A stretch of 64,000 nucleotides of DNA from Stieleria marina (GTDB lineage Bacteria; Planctomycetota; Planctomycetia; Pirellulales; Pirellulaceae), in assembly GCA_007741555.1 (NCBI GenBank), contig CP036526.1, positions 6,200,001-6,264,000 of the forward strand, in the 5' to 3' direction. The notes beneath the pieces are model-generated. The model was not told the DNA's origin, made no database searches, and saw only the letters and a program-made list of their open reading frames with translations. The first letter of the stretch is position 1, and every line of letters starts with the position of its first letter. Below, piece by piece: positions 36,032 through 43,958 of the stretch. A program made the translations under genes and the position numbers.

Positions 36032-37239
36032 ACCTTGCCACCAAAGATATTCGTCATAACCTTGGACGGTTTGCGTTGACGACCGTCGGCGTCGGCATGT
36101 TGCTGATGATTGTCATGGGGATGGGAGGCATCTATCGCGGGATCATCGCCGATGCAACGCTCTTGATCGATTCAGTGGGAGCCGATTTGTGGGTGGTTCA
36201 ACGTGATACGCGAGGGCCGTTCGCGGAATTATCGCGTGTGCCGCAGAACTTGGTCCACCGTGTCTACGCGGTTCCTGGCGTCACCGCCTCTCGCGAATTT
36301 GTCTATCACACGGTGCAACGCCAACGCGATGAAAAAGCACTGCGAATGGCGGTACTAGGGCTAAGCTGGCCAACCGACAAGGGCGAGTGGATCCAACTGA
36401 CCGCGGGTCGGTCGCTTAAGCAAAACCACTTTGAAATGATCGCGGACAAATCGCTCGGCCTAGCCGTTGGTGAACAAATCAAGCTGGGCAAGGAAACCTA
36501 CACCGTCGTCGGCACGACCAGCAACATGATTAGCTCCGGCGCGGACGGAATCGGTTTTGTGACGGTAGCCGACGCGCAAGCGATTCAGTTCGACGTTCCC
36601 GGAGAAGCCGTGCGATTAGAACGTGCATCAAGATACGCTCGCGGAGAAAGCAGCGAAGTCGGCATCAAGCAGCCGGCGCTGTTGGAGAACGCGTCAAAGC
36701 CTTCCTTCGAATTGCCGACCACTCCGCGAGCGCAAATCAGTGCGGTGATGGTGACCGTGTCACCGGGCGCGGACGTCAATGAGGTCGCGAGGGCAATCGC
36801 GGGCTGGGGCGACGTATCGGTCTACACGTCTTCGGAAGAACGAGAGTTTTTGCTGAAGGGCAATGTCGAAAAAGTTCGTAGGCAAATCGGTCTCTTTCGC
36901 GTGCTACTGACAGTGATCGCGGCCATCATCATGGCATTGATTTTATACACGTTAACGCTGGACAAAATTCACTCGATCGCACTTTTAAAATTGATCGGCG
37001 CCCCCAACACCGTGATCCTGGGTTTGATCGTACAGCAAGCTCTGGTGCTCGGAGTGGTTGGGTTCGGCATCGCGTTTCTGATTGGGCAAAAGATTTTCCC
37101 TATGTTCCCAAGACGCGTGATACTCACCAATCCGGACCTGATTCAACTCGGCGTGATTGTGCTGGGCATCTCGGTCGCATCCAGCCTACTTGGGATCTGG
37201 AAAGCGATGCATGTCTCTCCCAACGAGGCCCTATCGTGA
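36028..37239 (+). CDS. ABC exporter permease (FtsX/MacB-DevC type)
   Basis: A 403-residue permease. Helix 1 (about 15-40), a large extracytoplasmic domain, then three C-terminal helices (about 290-395) in the FtsX-type domain (GLFRVLLTVIAAIIMALILYT). Such permeases act as mechanotransmitters with a HlyD-type adaptor and a separate ATPase. The GTG start overlaps the adaptor stop by 4 bp, and the end overlaps the ATPase start by 4 bp, giving strict coupling. MacAB/DevBCA systems export peptides, lipids or glycolipids. Confidence 0.87.
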   Translation: MNLATKDIRHNLGRFALTTVGVGMLLMIVMGMGGIYRGIIADATLLIDSVGADLWVVQRDTRGPFAELSRVPQNLVHRVYAVPGVTASREFVYHTVQRQRDEKALRMAVLGLSWPTDKGEWIQLTAGRSLKQNHFEMIADKSLGLAVGEQIKLGKETYTVVGTTSNMISSGADGIGFVTVADAQAIQFDVPGEAVRLERASRYARGESSEVGIKQPALLENASKPSFELPTTPRAQISAVMVTVSPGADVNEVARAIAGWGDVSVYTSSEEREFLLKGNVEKVRRQIGLFRVLLTVIAAIIMALILYTLTLDKIHSIALLKLIGAPNTVILGLIVQQALVLGVVGFGIAFLIGQKIFPMFPRRVILTNPDLIQLGVIVLGISVASSLLGIWKAMHVSPNEALS

Positions 37240-37955
37240 ATCAGGCAGCGGACGCGGAACTCGCCATCGAAACAAAGTCGCTGACCAAAATCTATGGGAG
37301 CGGCAACACCGAAGTGGTAGCCATGCGAGATGCGTGCATGAAGGTAGCCCGCGGCGAAGTCGTCGCATTATTGGGACCAAGCGGCAGTGGAAAATCGACC
37401 TTTTTGACGGCGGTTGGATTAATCAACCCGCCCACGTCAGGGCAAGTTTTCATTCGAGGTCAATTGATTCTCGATGCCGACCAAGCGCAAGTGAATCTTC
37501 GTTCTTTTCGACGCCAACACATTGGATTCGTCTTTCAAAAGTCGAACTTGATCCCGTTCCTCAGTGCGATCGAAAACGTGCAAATCGCGATCGAACTCAA
37601 CGGACAATCATCGCGGGTTGCACGACAAAGTGCCCAGAAACTGCTCGATGATCTTGGCGTTGGCGATCGTGCCGACAATCGTCCTTCCATGCTTTCGGGC
37701 GGACAACAACAACGAGTTGCCGTCGCTCGCGCGTTGGCCAACAATCCCAGCATCATCCTGGCGGACGAACCCACCGCAGCCCTGGATAGCCATCGAGGTC
37801 GACAGGTGATGGAGCTTTTCGCACAAGTTGCCCATGAACATGGCGCGGGCGTGATCGTGGTCACCCATGACCACCGTGCGCTGGACGTCTTCGACACGAC
37901 TTACGAAATGGAAGACGGCCGAATGTTTCAACCCACTCACTCGCAACCAAACTGA
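37236..37955 (+). CDS. ABC exporter ATP-binding protein (MacB/LolD/DevA type)
   Basis: A 239-residue nucleotide-binding subunit with Walker A GPSGSGKST (about 48-56), Q-loop FVFQKSNLIPFLS, signature LSGGQQQRVAVARAL and Walker B IILADEPTAALD, followed by the H-loop VVTHDHRAL. Class and gene order (adaptor-permease-ATPase) fit the DevBCA/MacAB group. GTG 37236 overlaps the permease stop. The YeeE-like genes start 29 bp later. Confidence 0.92.
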   Translation: MNQAADAELAIETKSLTKIYGSGNTEVVAMRDACMKVARGEVVALLGPSGSGKSTFLTAVGLINPPTSGQVFIRGQLILDADQAQVNLRSFRRQHIGFVFQKSNLIPFLSAIENVQIAIELNGQSSRVARQSAQKLLDDLGVGDRADNRPSMLSGGQQQRVAVARALANNPSIILADEPTAALDSHRGRQVMELFAQVAHEHGAGVIVVTHDHRALDVFDTTYEMEDGRMFQPTHSQPN

Positions 37956-37984
37956 TTACAAACAATCCACTTTGGAGAATAAAA

Positions 37985-38467
37985 ATGGAATGGCTTTTGC
38001 AACCTTGGCCTTGGTGGCTTTCGGGAATCTTGATTGGTCTGACAGTACCACTGCTGTACTTGCTTGCGGGAAAAGCGTTTGGGATTTCGACAAGCCTGCA
38101 GGAGGCCGGCGCCCTCTGCGTCCCCCACAGCAAGATGGAATATCTCAGCAAGTTTGATCGCATCGGCGGCCTGTGGACTCTCGTGTTTGCTTTCGGCATC
38201 GGCATCGGATCTTTGATCGCAACACGATTTCTGTCCGCGGATCCCAAACCGTTCCTGCCAGAATCATTTTGGTCCGTTAGCGGGGCGATCAAGCTGATCG
38301 TTGGTGGCTTTCTGATTGGGTTCGGAACGCGATACGCAGGCGGGTGTACGTCAGGGCATTCGATCACAGGCATCTCGAATCTGAATTGGCCAAGCCTCTT
38401 GGCAACGATCTGTTTCTTCGCCGGCGGATTGGCCGTCACTTGGGGACTCGGAAGCCTCCTCTTCTAA
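37985..38467 (+). CDS. YeeE/YedE-type sulfur-compound transporter, half 1
   Basis: A 160-residue membrane protein with about four helices carrying the family motif GFGTRYAGGCTSGHSITG (near residue 115), whose cysteine is central in YeeE-type thiosulfate/sulfur uptake. Full YeeE has two such halves in one chain; here they are separate genes, this one and the next. GGAG lies 7 bp before ATG 37985. Its place behind the exporter genes suggests exchange of a sulfur compound across the membrane. Confidence 0.85.
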   Translation: MEWLLQPWPWWLSGILIGLTVPLLYLLAGKAFGISTSLQEAGALCVPHSKMEYLSKFDRIGGLWTLVFAFGIGIGSLIATRFLSADPKPFLPESFWSVSGAIKLIVGGFLIGFGTRYAGGCTSGHSITGISNLNWPSLLATICFFAGGLAVTWGLGSLLF

Positions 38468-38528
38468 CGATTTCGACGACTGCAGTCGGATCTTACAAAC
38501 ATTGAACCTGACAAACTAATCGAACAAC

Positions 38529-39008
38529 ATGAACACAGACACTCAGCCGAGTTCACCAGAAAGCACAGAGGCCAAGACAAGGTCGGGCTCATCCCCAACG
38601 ACTTACGTGATGGTTCTGTTGATGGGCATCTACTTAGGAATCTTGTTCGCCAAAAGTGAAGTCGCTCACTGGCAGCGAGTTCACGACATGTTCCTTTTTC
38701 GTGAAGCTCACATGTACTTGATCATCGGCACAGCGATTGTCGTCGCGATGATTTCGATGTTGATCATCAAACGCTTTGCGATCAAATCAATCGATGGCAA
38801 ACCGATTACTTACAAACCCAAACCGTATCACAAAGGAGTGATCATCGGCGGCATGTTGTTTGGCGCAGGATGGGCGATCACCGGTGCCTGCCCAGGTCCG
38901 ATCTATGCACAAATCGGAGCCGGCGAATGGCTGGCGGTCTTGACACTTATCGGCGCCATGCTGGGAATGTTTGCCTACGCAGCATTGAAACCGAAACTGC
39001 CGCACTAA
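38529..39008 (+). CDS. YeeE/YedE-type sulfur-compound transporter, half 2
   Basis: A 159-residue membrane protein with about four helices and the second-half motif GAGWAITGACPGPIYAQIGAG (near residue 120), with the conserved Cys in GACPGP. Residues 1-20 are polar. It pairs with the preceding half to make one YeeE-like unit. The gap of 61 bp between them has no promoter-like signal. What passes through (thiosulfate, sulfane sulfur carrier) is unknown. Confidence 0.85.
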   Translation: MNTDTQPSSPESTEAKTRSGSSPTTYVMVLLMGIYLGILFAKSEVAHWQRVHDMFLFREAHMYLIIGTAIVVAMISMLIIKRFAIKSIDGKPITYKPKPYHKGVIIGGMLFGAGWAITGACPGPIYAQIGAGEWLAVLTLIGAMLGMFAYAALKPKLPH

Positions 39009-39237
39009 CGACTAAATGTGCCAACATGCCAGCGTCACCGCGGCCAACAGCACCGCTTCGCCGAAGGCTTCACGTCAAAAAAGCAGCCCATTGGAGTGCA
39101 AAGTGTGTCGGAATGCCACGCCTCCTTCAACGGCTTACGCGACCGCCTAAGATGACAGAACGTGAAGCGGTGCAAACACAATGCGAAAGCAATGGGTTCG
39201 CATAGTCGCAACAACAAACCAACGACAGGAGTGATCG

Positions 39238-40707
39238 GTGGACGTTGAAATTCTCAGTCGGTTGCAGTTTGCCGGCACGATCATGTTTCACTATTTGTTC
39301 CCGCCCCTGTCGATTGGGCTAGGGCTACAACTCTTTCTGTGCGAACTGGTTTACTTTCGAACTCGCAAACCAGAGTGGGAAGCGGCAGCACGATTCTGGA
39401 CTCGTGTGTTTGCCGTCAACTTTGCCATGGGCGTGGCGACCGGCATTGTGATGGAGTTCGAGTTTGGGACGAACTGGGCCGCCTATTCGCGGTTCGTCGG
39501 CGATGTCTTCGGATCGGCGTTGGCGGCCGAAGGAATTTTTGCATTCTTTCTGGAGAGTGGTTTTCTGGCTGTATTGGTGTTCGGATGGGATCGCGTCGGC
39601 CCAAGGATGCACCTTTTCAGCACCCTGATGGTTTCGCTGGGATCGATTTTCAGCGCAGTGTGGATTGTCGTTGCAAACAGCTGGCAACAGACTCCGGCGG
39701 GGTACCACATCGTTTGGCATGACGTGCAAGGCGAAATGATGCCGCGTGCGGAAGTAACTGATTTTTGGGCGATGGTTTTCAATCCATCTTCAGTCGACCG
39801 CCTTAGCCATACGGTGATCGGTGCGTTTGTGTTGGGGGCGTTCTTTGTTGCGTCGGTTTGTTCGTACTACTTGCTGCGAAATCGTCACCAAGCTGTTTCC
39901 AGGTGCTGCCTGTCGATCGCTTTGCCGACGGCGTTGCTGTTTACCATTTTGGCTGCGGCCACCGGACATGACTCAGCAAAGAAGCTGGTCGAAACACAAC
40001 CAGCAAAACTAGCCGCAATGGAGGCACACTTCGAGACGACCGATGAACCGACCGGACTGTACCTTTTTGGTTGGCCAGATGCAGAATCCCAAACCGTCCA
40101 CTACGGCGTTCAGATGCCGTATCTACTGAGTTTGATGGTTTACAACGATCCGACGAAACCTGTCCCTGGCATGGACCAAATCCCCGAGGACCAGCATCCG
40201 CCGGTGTGGTTGCCGTTCCAAACCTTTCACTTGATGGTGGGGCTTGGCACGATAATGATCGGGGTTGCCGCTTTGTCTTGCTGGTTCTGGTATCGCGACC
40301 AGCTTGAACAGAAGCGATGGCTGCTGTGGGCAATCGTGCTGATGCCGATCGCTGCGATGACGGCCAATCAAGCCGGTTGGATCACCGCTGAAGTCGGCCG
40401 GCAACCGTGGATTGTCTATCCTTCGGTACAGGACGGCGTCGAAATGATGGGTTTAAAAACCGCTGACGGACTGAGCGAATCCGTGACCGCGCAGCAAGTA
40501 CTTAGTTCTATCATTCTCTTTAGCATCATCTACTCAATGCTGTTTGCCGTTTGGGTCTTTGTTCTGAACAACAAAATTCAGCACGGCCCCGAGAGCGCTG
40601 AAGAACTAGTGGAGTACAAACGTAAATTGAAATCAGATTCGATGCCGGACAAGTTTGCACGCAGTGGAAAATCACTGGGCGGCGACATGATGGAGGAGCA
40701 AGCGTGA
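39238..40707 (+). CDS. cydA: cytochrome bd oxidase subunit I
   Basis: A 489-residue quinol oxidase subunit with heme ligand motif MFHYLFPPLSIGLG at the N-terminus, RFVGDVFGSALAAEGIFAFFLESGF, and GRQPWIVYPS in the quinol region. It reduces O2 with high affinity at low oxygen. Length and a short Q-loop match the S-subfamily. The start is GTG 39238 with AGGAG at 39227-39231. No sigma-54 element was found in front, unlike in the fermentation genes. The end overlaps cydB by one base. Confidence 0.93.
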   Translation: MDVEILSRLQFAGTIMFHYLFPPLSIGLGLQLFLCELVYFRTRKPEWEAAARFWTRVFAVNFAMGVATGIVMEFEFGTNWAAYSRFVGDVFGSALAAEGIFAFFLESGFLAVLVFGWDRVGPRMHLFSTLMVSLGSIFSAVWIVVANSWQQTPAGYHIVWHDVQGEMMPRAEVTDFWAMVFNPSSVDRLSHTVIGAFVLGAFFVASVCSYYLLRNRHQAVSRCCLSIALPTALLFTILAAATGHDSAKKLVETQPAKLAAMEAHFETTDEPTGLYLFGWPDAESQTVHYGVQMPYLLSLMVYNDPTKPVPGMDQIPEDQHPPVWLPFQTFHLMVGLGTIMIGVAALSCWFWYRDQLEQKRWLLWAIVLMPIAAMTANQAGWITAEVGRQPWIVYPSVQDGVEMMGLKTADGLSESVTAQQVLSSIILFSIIYSMLFAVWVFVLNNKIQHGPESAEELVEYKRKLKSDSMPDKFARSGKSLGGDMMEEQA

Positions 40708-41735
40708 TGAGCTACGATTTACTGACAATGATCTGGTTCGTTCTTTTGGGCGTGTTGCTGGTGGGCTATTCAATCTTGGATGGCTTTGATTTAGGCGTGG
40801 GAATCCTGCATCCGTTCATCGCAAAGGATGATCGCGAACGTCGCCTCGTGATGAATTCCATCGGTCCACTTTGGGACGGCAATGAAGTCTGGCTGGTAAC
40901 CTTCGGCGGTGCGTTGTTTGCCGCATTCCCGGTGGCGTACGCGACCGTATTTAGCAGTTTCTACACGGCGTTTTTCTTACTACTGACGTGTTTGATCGGC
41001 CGCGCTGTCAGTCTCGAGTTCCGCTCCAAAGTTCACTCGCCAAGTTGGCGCAAAGTCTGGGACGTCGGATTTTTTCTGTCGTCGTTCACTGCCGCGTTCC
41101 TTTTAGGTGTCGCCGCTGGCAATGTGATGGCGGGCATGGAACTGGGGCCGAAGTATCTTTACGAAGGAAATCTGCTAAGCCAAATCTACTGGTACCCGCT
41201 ACTTGTCGGCTGTCTGACCGTTTCGCTATTTGCATTGCACGGCGCAATCTATCTGTACTTGAAAACCGAGCATGAGCTCCAAGCAAGAGTGCGTCGCGCG
41301 ATCAATCCATTGTTCTATGCGTTCGCAATTCTGTATGTCACCGTCTCGCTGGCAACGTTCTTGCATGTTCCACACGCGACCGAGAATATTGCCAACTACC
41401 CCGTCTTATGGATCGTGCCGATCCTCAATGCCCTTGCTGTGCTGAACATTCCACGTGCGATGCACCTTGGCAAACCGGCCTATGCATTCTTTACGTCGTC
41501 GATGGTCATCATGGCGTTCGCTTCACTTTTCAGTGTGGCGATCTACCCAAGTTTCATGCTGTCCACGATCGATCCCGCCTACAGTGTGACGCTGGAAAAT
41601 GCACGAAGCAGTGCGGGTACGCTACAAACGATGTTGATCATCGCTGTGATCGGCATGCCGTGTGTGCTCAGCTACACCGTGATCATCTACTGGATTTTCC
41701 GAGGCAAGGTCACGTTGGAAAAGAACAGTTACTAA
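40707..41735 (+). CDS. cydB: cytochrome bd oxidase subunit II
   Basis: A 342-residue subunit of cytochrome bd with the typical start WFVLLGVLLVGYSILDGFDLGVGIL and NSIGPLWDGNEVWLVTFGGALFAAFP. About nine transmembrane helices. ATG 40707 shares a base with the cydA stop (TGATG), and GGAGGAGC stands just before it. No small cydX frame was seen behind it. Together with cydA it completes a two-subunit oxidase. Confidence 0.93.
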   Translation: MSYDLLTMIWFVLLGVLLVGYSILDGFDLGVGILHPFIAKDDRERRLVMNSIGPLWDGNEVWLVTFGGALFAAFPVAYATVFSSFYTAFFLLLTCLIGRAVSLEFRSKVHSPSWRKVWDVGFFLSSFTAAFLLGVAAGNVMAGMELGPKYLYEGNLLSQIYWYPLLVGCLTVSLFALHGAIYLYLKTEHELQARVRRAINPLFYAFAILYVTVSLATFLHVPHATENIANYPVLWIVPILNALAVLNIPRAMHLGKPAYAFFTSSMVIMAFASLFSVAIYPSFMLSTIDPAYSVTLENARSSAGTLQTMLIIAVIGMPCVLSYTVIIYWIFRGKVTLEKNSY

Positions 41736-41797
41736 CAAAGTTTCGTTCGGCTAAACGTTGATTGTGACATAGAACCGCTGCATAGCCGACAAGTGCC

Positions 41798-41817
41798 CTC
41801 TTCCCTCAGCGGAAGAG
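41798..41817. terminator. hairpin between convergent cydB and lactate dehydrogenase genes
   Basis: CTCTTCC - 6 nt - GGAAGAG, perfect 7-bp stem, between the ends of two convergent genes. No U-tract, so a bidirectional terminator is only likely from position. Confidence 0.4.
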
Positions 41818-41875
41818 CTAACGGCAGATGGAGAAAGACGTTCTTCGACGCTTTCGTGACTTTTGTCGAAACGAT

Positions 41876-42823
41876 TTAGATCGTCAGTGAAATCGAATCG
41901 ATAGCGTCGCGGATGATTGTGGCACTGGCTCTCAACCGTGCTTGCTCGCCGTCGTCAAGCATCAGTGGGATGGACGCCATCACTCCTTTGCCACCTAACA
42001 AATGCGGCATTGAAATCGTCACATCCGACACTCCGGCGACGTTTTCGATTCGGGAGCAAATCGTCAGAATTGAACGCTGGTCATGTATGATCACGTCAAC
42101 AATTCTCGCCAGCGCACTCCCAATCCCGTAATGAGTCGCCCCCTTGCCTTCGATGATGCGATAAGCGGCTTTGCGAACCTGTTCATCAATCGTGTCAATT
42201 GCGTCGTCCCCCAACGGTGTACCACTCACTTCACTGAATTCTTGCAGCGAAAGCCCAGCGATTGTCGCCAGAGACCATGTCAGCACTTCTGAATCGCCAT
42301 GTTCTCCGATCACGTGCGAATGGACGTGGCGCGAATCGATTCCAAAATGCCGTCCAACCAGCGTGCGAAATCGGGCGGTATCCAACGTCGTTCCAGATCC
42401 GATCACGCGACTGGTTGGCACCCCACATTCCGCAGCGATTTCGCCTGCGATATGCGTCATAATGTCGACGGGATTGGTGGCAACCAGCAGCACTGCGCCC
42501 GGAGCATTTTGGACAATTTGGGGAACGCAATCACGAAAGACATCTGCGTTTCTTTGCAGTAGCTGCAAACGAGTCTCTCCCGGCTTTTGCCCCACACCGG
42601 CAGCAATGATAACAACACAGCTGTCTTCTAAATCCGAATACTCCCCCGCCCGGATGGTCAGCGGGTTTGCAAACGGAACAGCGTGTGCAATGTCGGCTGC
42701 TTCGGCCACCGCACGTGCTTTGTCGTGATCGACCAGCACGATTTCGCGACCGATGCCCTGCATGACCATCGCATAGGCCGCCGTCGACCCCACAAATCCG
42801 CTTCCGACAACACTGACTTTCAT
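41876..42823 (-). CDS. ldh: L-lactate dehydrogenase
   Basis: A 315-residue NAD-dependent 2-hydroxyacid dehydrogenase: Rossmann motif GSGFVGS (7-13), VDHD at the end of strand 2 (NAD preference), substrate loop [10 protein letters not shown] with Q79 where lactate enzymes have Gln and malate enzymes Arg, NPVD, and catalytic H175 in IGEHGDS. It turns pyruvate to lactate and re-oxidises NADH without O2. A sigma-54-like promoter at 42878-42893 reads toward it, back to back with one for the deacetylase gene. Malate dehydrogenase is less likely because of Q79. Confidence 0.88.
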   Translation of the reverse strand: MKVSVVGSGFVGSTAAYAMVMQGIGREIVLVDHDKARAVAEAADIAHAVPFANPLTIRAGEYSDLEDSCVVIIAAGVGQKPGETRLQLLQRNADVFRDCVPQIVQNAPGAVLLVATNPVDIMTHIAGEIAAECGVPTSRVIGSGTTLDTARFRTLVGRHFGIDSRHVHSHVIGEHGDSEVLTWSLATIAGLSLQEFSEVSGTPLGDDAIDTIDEQVRKAAYRIIEGKGATHYGIGSALARIVDVIIHDQRSILTICSRIENVAGVSDVTISMPHLLGGKGVMASIPLMLDDGEQARLRASATIIRDAIDSISLTI

Positions 42824-42877
42824 GATTCTTTATCCTGTTCCGGACCTGATTGATTGACAGCTAGCGGCAAACTACAA

Positions 42878-42893
42878 AGCAATTGGCGTACCG
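42878..42893 (-). promoter_or_regulatory. sigma-54 (-24/-12) promoter of lactate dehydrogenase
   Basis: Minus-strand CGGTACGCCAATTGCT: GG (42892-42891), 10 nt, GC (42880-42879), complete TTGCT, two changes in the -24 box. Leader about 45 nt. Confidence 0.65.
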
Positions 42894-42916
42894 TTAACCC
42901 AATAGCGAACGTGCAA

Positions 42917-42932
42917 TGGCACAAAGCTTGCA
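42917..42932 (+). promoter_or_regulatory. sigma-54 (-24/-12) promoter of HDAC-family gene
   Basis: ATGGCACAAAGCTTGCA: TGGCACA (GG 42918-42919), 10 nt, TTGCA (GC 42930-42931), full match. Only about 25 bp separate it from the divergent lactate dehydrogenase promoter. Confidence 0.8.
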
Positions 42933-42989
42933 AGGGATGAGTTGACGACGGTGATGTGCCATTGGATCTCACACAAGTTGAATTTTGAC

Positions 42990-43925
42990 ATGACTCTTTT
43001 GTACTACGATCCCGTTCTAATGGAGCACAACACGGGTGACCATCCCGAGTGCGCCGCTCGCTTGATGCCTGTCGTTCGCCATCTCAACTTTGTCGCCCTG
43101 GATAGTCTGTGCAAACGGCCGGCCTGGCAGCCAGCGTCGATGCAACGTGTGCAACTTGTGCATGAAAAAGCATACATCCAATCCGTGGAGGCCTTCGCCA
43201 AACAAGGCGGAGGCAATATCGACGAAGATACCGTCGTCAGCACACGCTCCTACGAAGTGTCGCTACTGGCTGCTGGAGCCGTTTGTGATGCTGTGGAGCG
43301 AGTCCTGGGTGGCGAAGACAAGACGGCGTTTTGCCTTGTTCGACCACCGGGGCACCACGCGATGCCCGATCGAGCAATGGGTTTCTGCTTGTTTAACAAT
43401 GTCGCAATCGGAGCGATGGTTGCAACGCAAGAGCTCGGAATCCAGCGAGTGTTGATCATCGACTTTGACGTTCACCACGGAAATGGAACCCAGGCAATGT
43501 TCTGGAAAAACGGCCAAATCGCTTACTATTCCATGCACCGTGCGCCGTTCTATCCGTACACGGGAGCAGCCGATGAAACCGGGGCGGAAGCTGGGTTGGG
43601 CACCACTATGAACGTGCCGGTGACTTTCGGGACACCCCGCGCACAACAACTAGAACAGTTCAGCAGTTCGCTGTCAGAGTTTGCCGATCGAATCGCTCCG
43701 CAGCTGATTCTTGTCAGTGCCGGTTTCGACAGCCATCGTGCCGACCCGGTCGGAAATTTGGGGCTGGAGACTGAAGACTTCGCAACGATCACTCGTACCA
43801 TTCTGAAGATTGCCGAGCAGCACACCGGTGGCAAGTTGGTCAGTGTCCTTGAAGGCGGCTACAACCCCAATGCATTGGCCGAATGTGTCGAACTTCACAT
43901 CGAAGAACTGCTCGGCCGCGAGTAG
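42990..43925 (+). CDS. histone-deacetylase-family protein (AcuC/HDAC type)
   Basis: A 311-residue class II-like zinc deacetylase. Motifs: RPPGHHA (catalytic H122-H123), GFCLFNNVAIGA, DFDVHHGNGTQ (zinc ligands D160 and H162), and SAGFDSHRADPVGNL (third zinc Asp). Bacterial members remove acetyl groups from lysines or acetylpolyamines. It lies tail-to-tail with a gene for an acyl-CoA synthetase with an acetyltransferase domain, so eraser and possible writer are neighbours. ATG 42990 fits the sigma-54-type transcript start near 42943; an in-frame ATG at 42954 would leave an 11-nt leader. Confidence 0.87.
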   Translation: MTLLYYDPVLMEHNTGDHPECAARLMPVVRHLNFVALDSLCKRPAWQPASMQRVQLVHEKAYIQSVEAFAKQGGGNIDEDTVVSTRSYEVSLLAAGAVCDAVERVLGGEDKTAFCLVRPPGHHAMPDRAMGFCLFNNVAIGAMVATQELGIQRVLIIDFDVHHGNGTQAMFWKNGQIAYYSMHRAPFYPYTGAADETGAEAGLGTTMNVPVTFGTPRAQQLEQFSSSLSEFADRIAPQLILVSAGFDSHRADPVGNLGLETEDFATITRTILKIAEQHTGGKLVSVLEGGYNPNALAECVELHIEELLGRE

Positions 43926-43958
43926 GAGCAGGCCAGTTGAAGTCCGTGCGAATCGACG

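Noticed and set aside
39016-39150. 44-codon frame with a CKVC motif before cydA
   Set aside because: No ribosome site, low-complexity composition, and stops well before cydA; not enough to call a gene.
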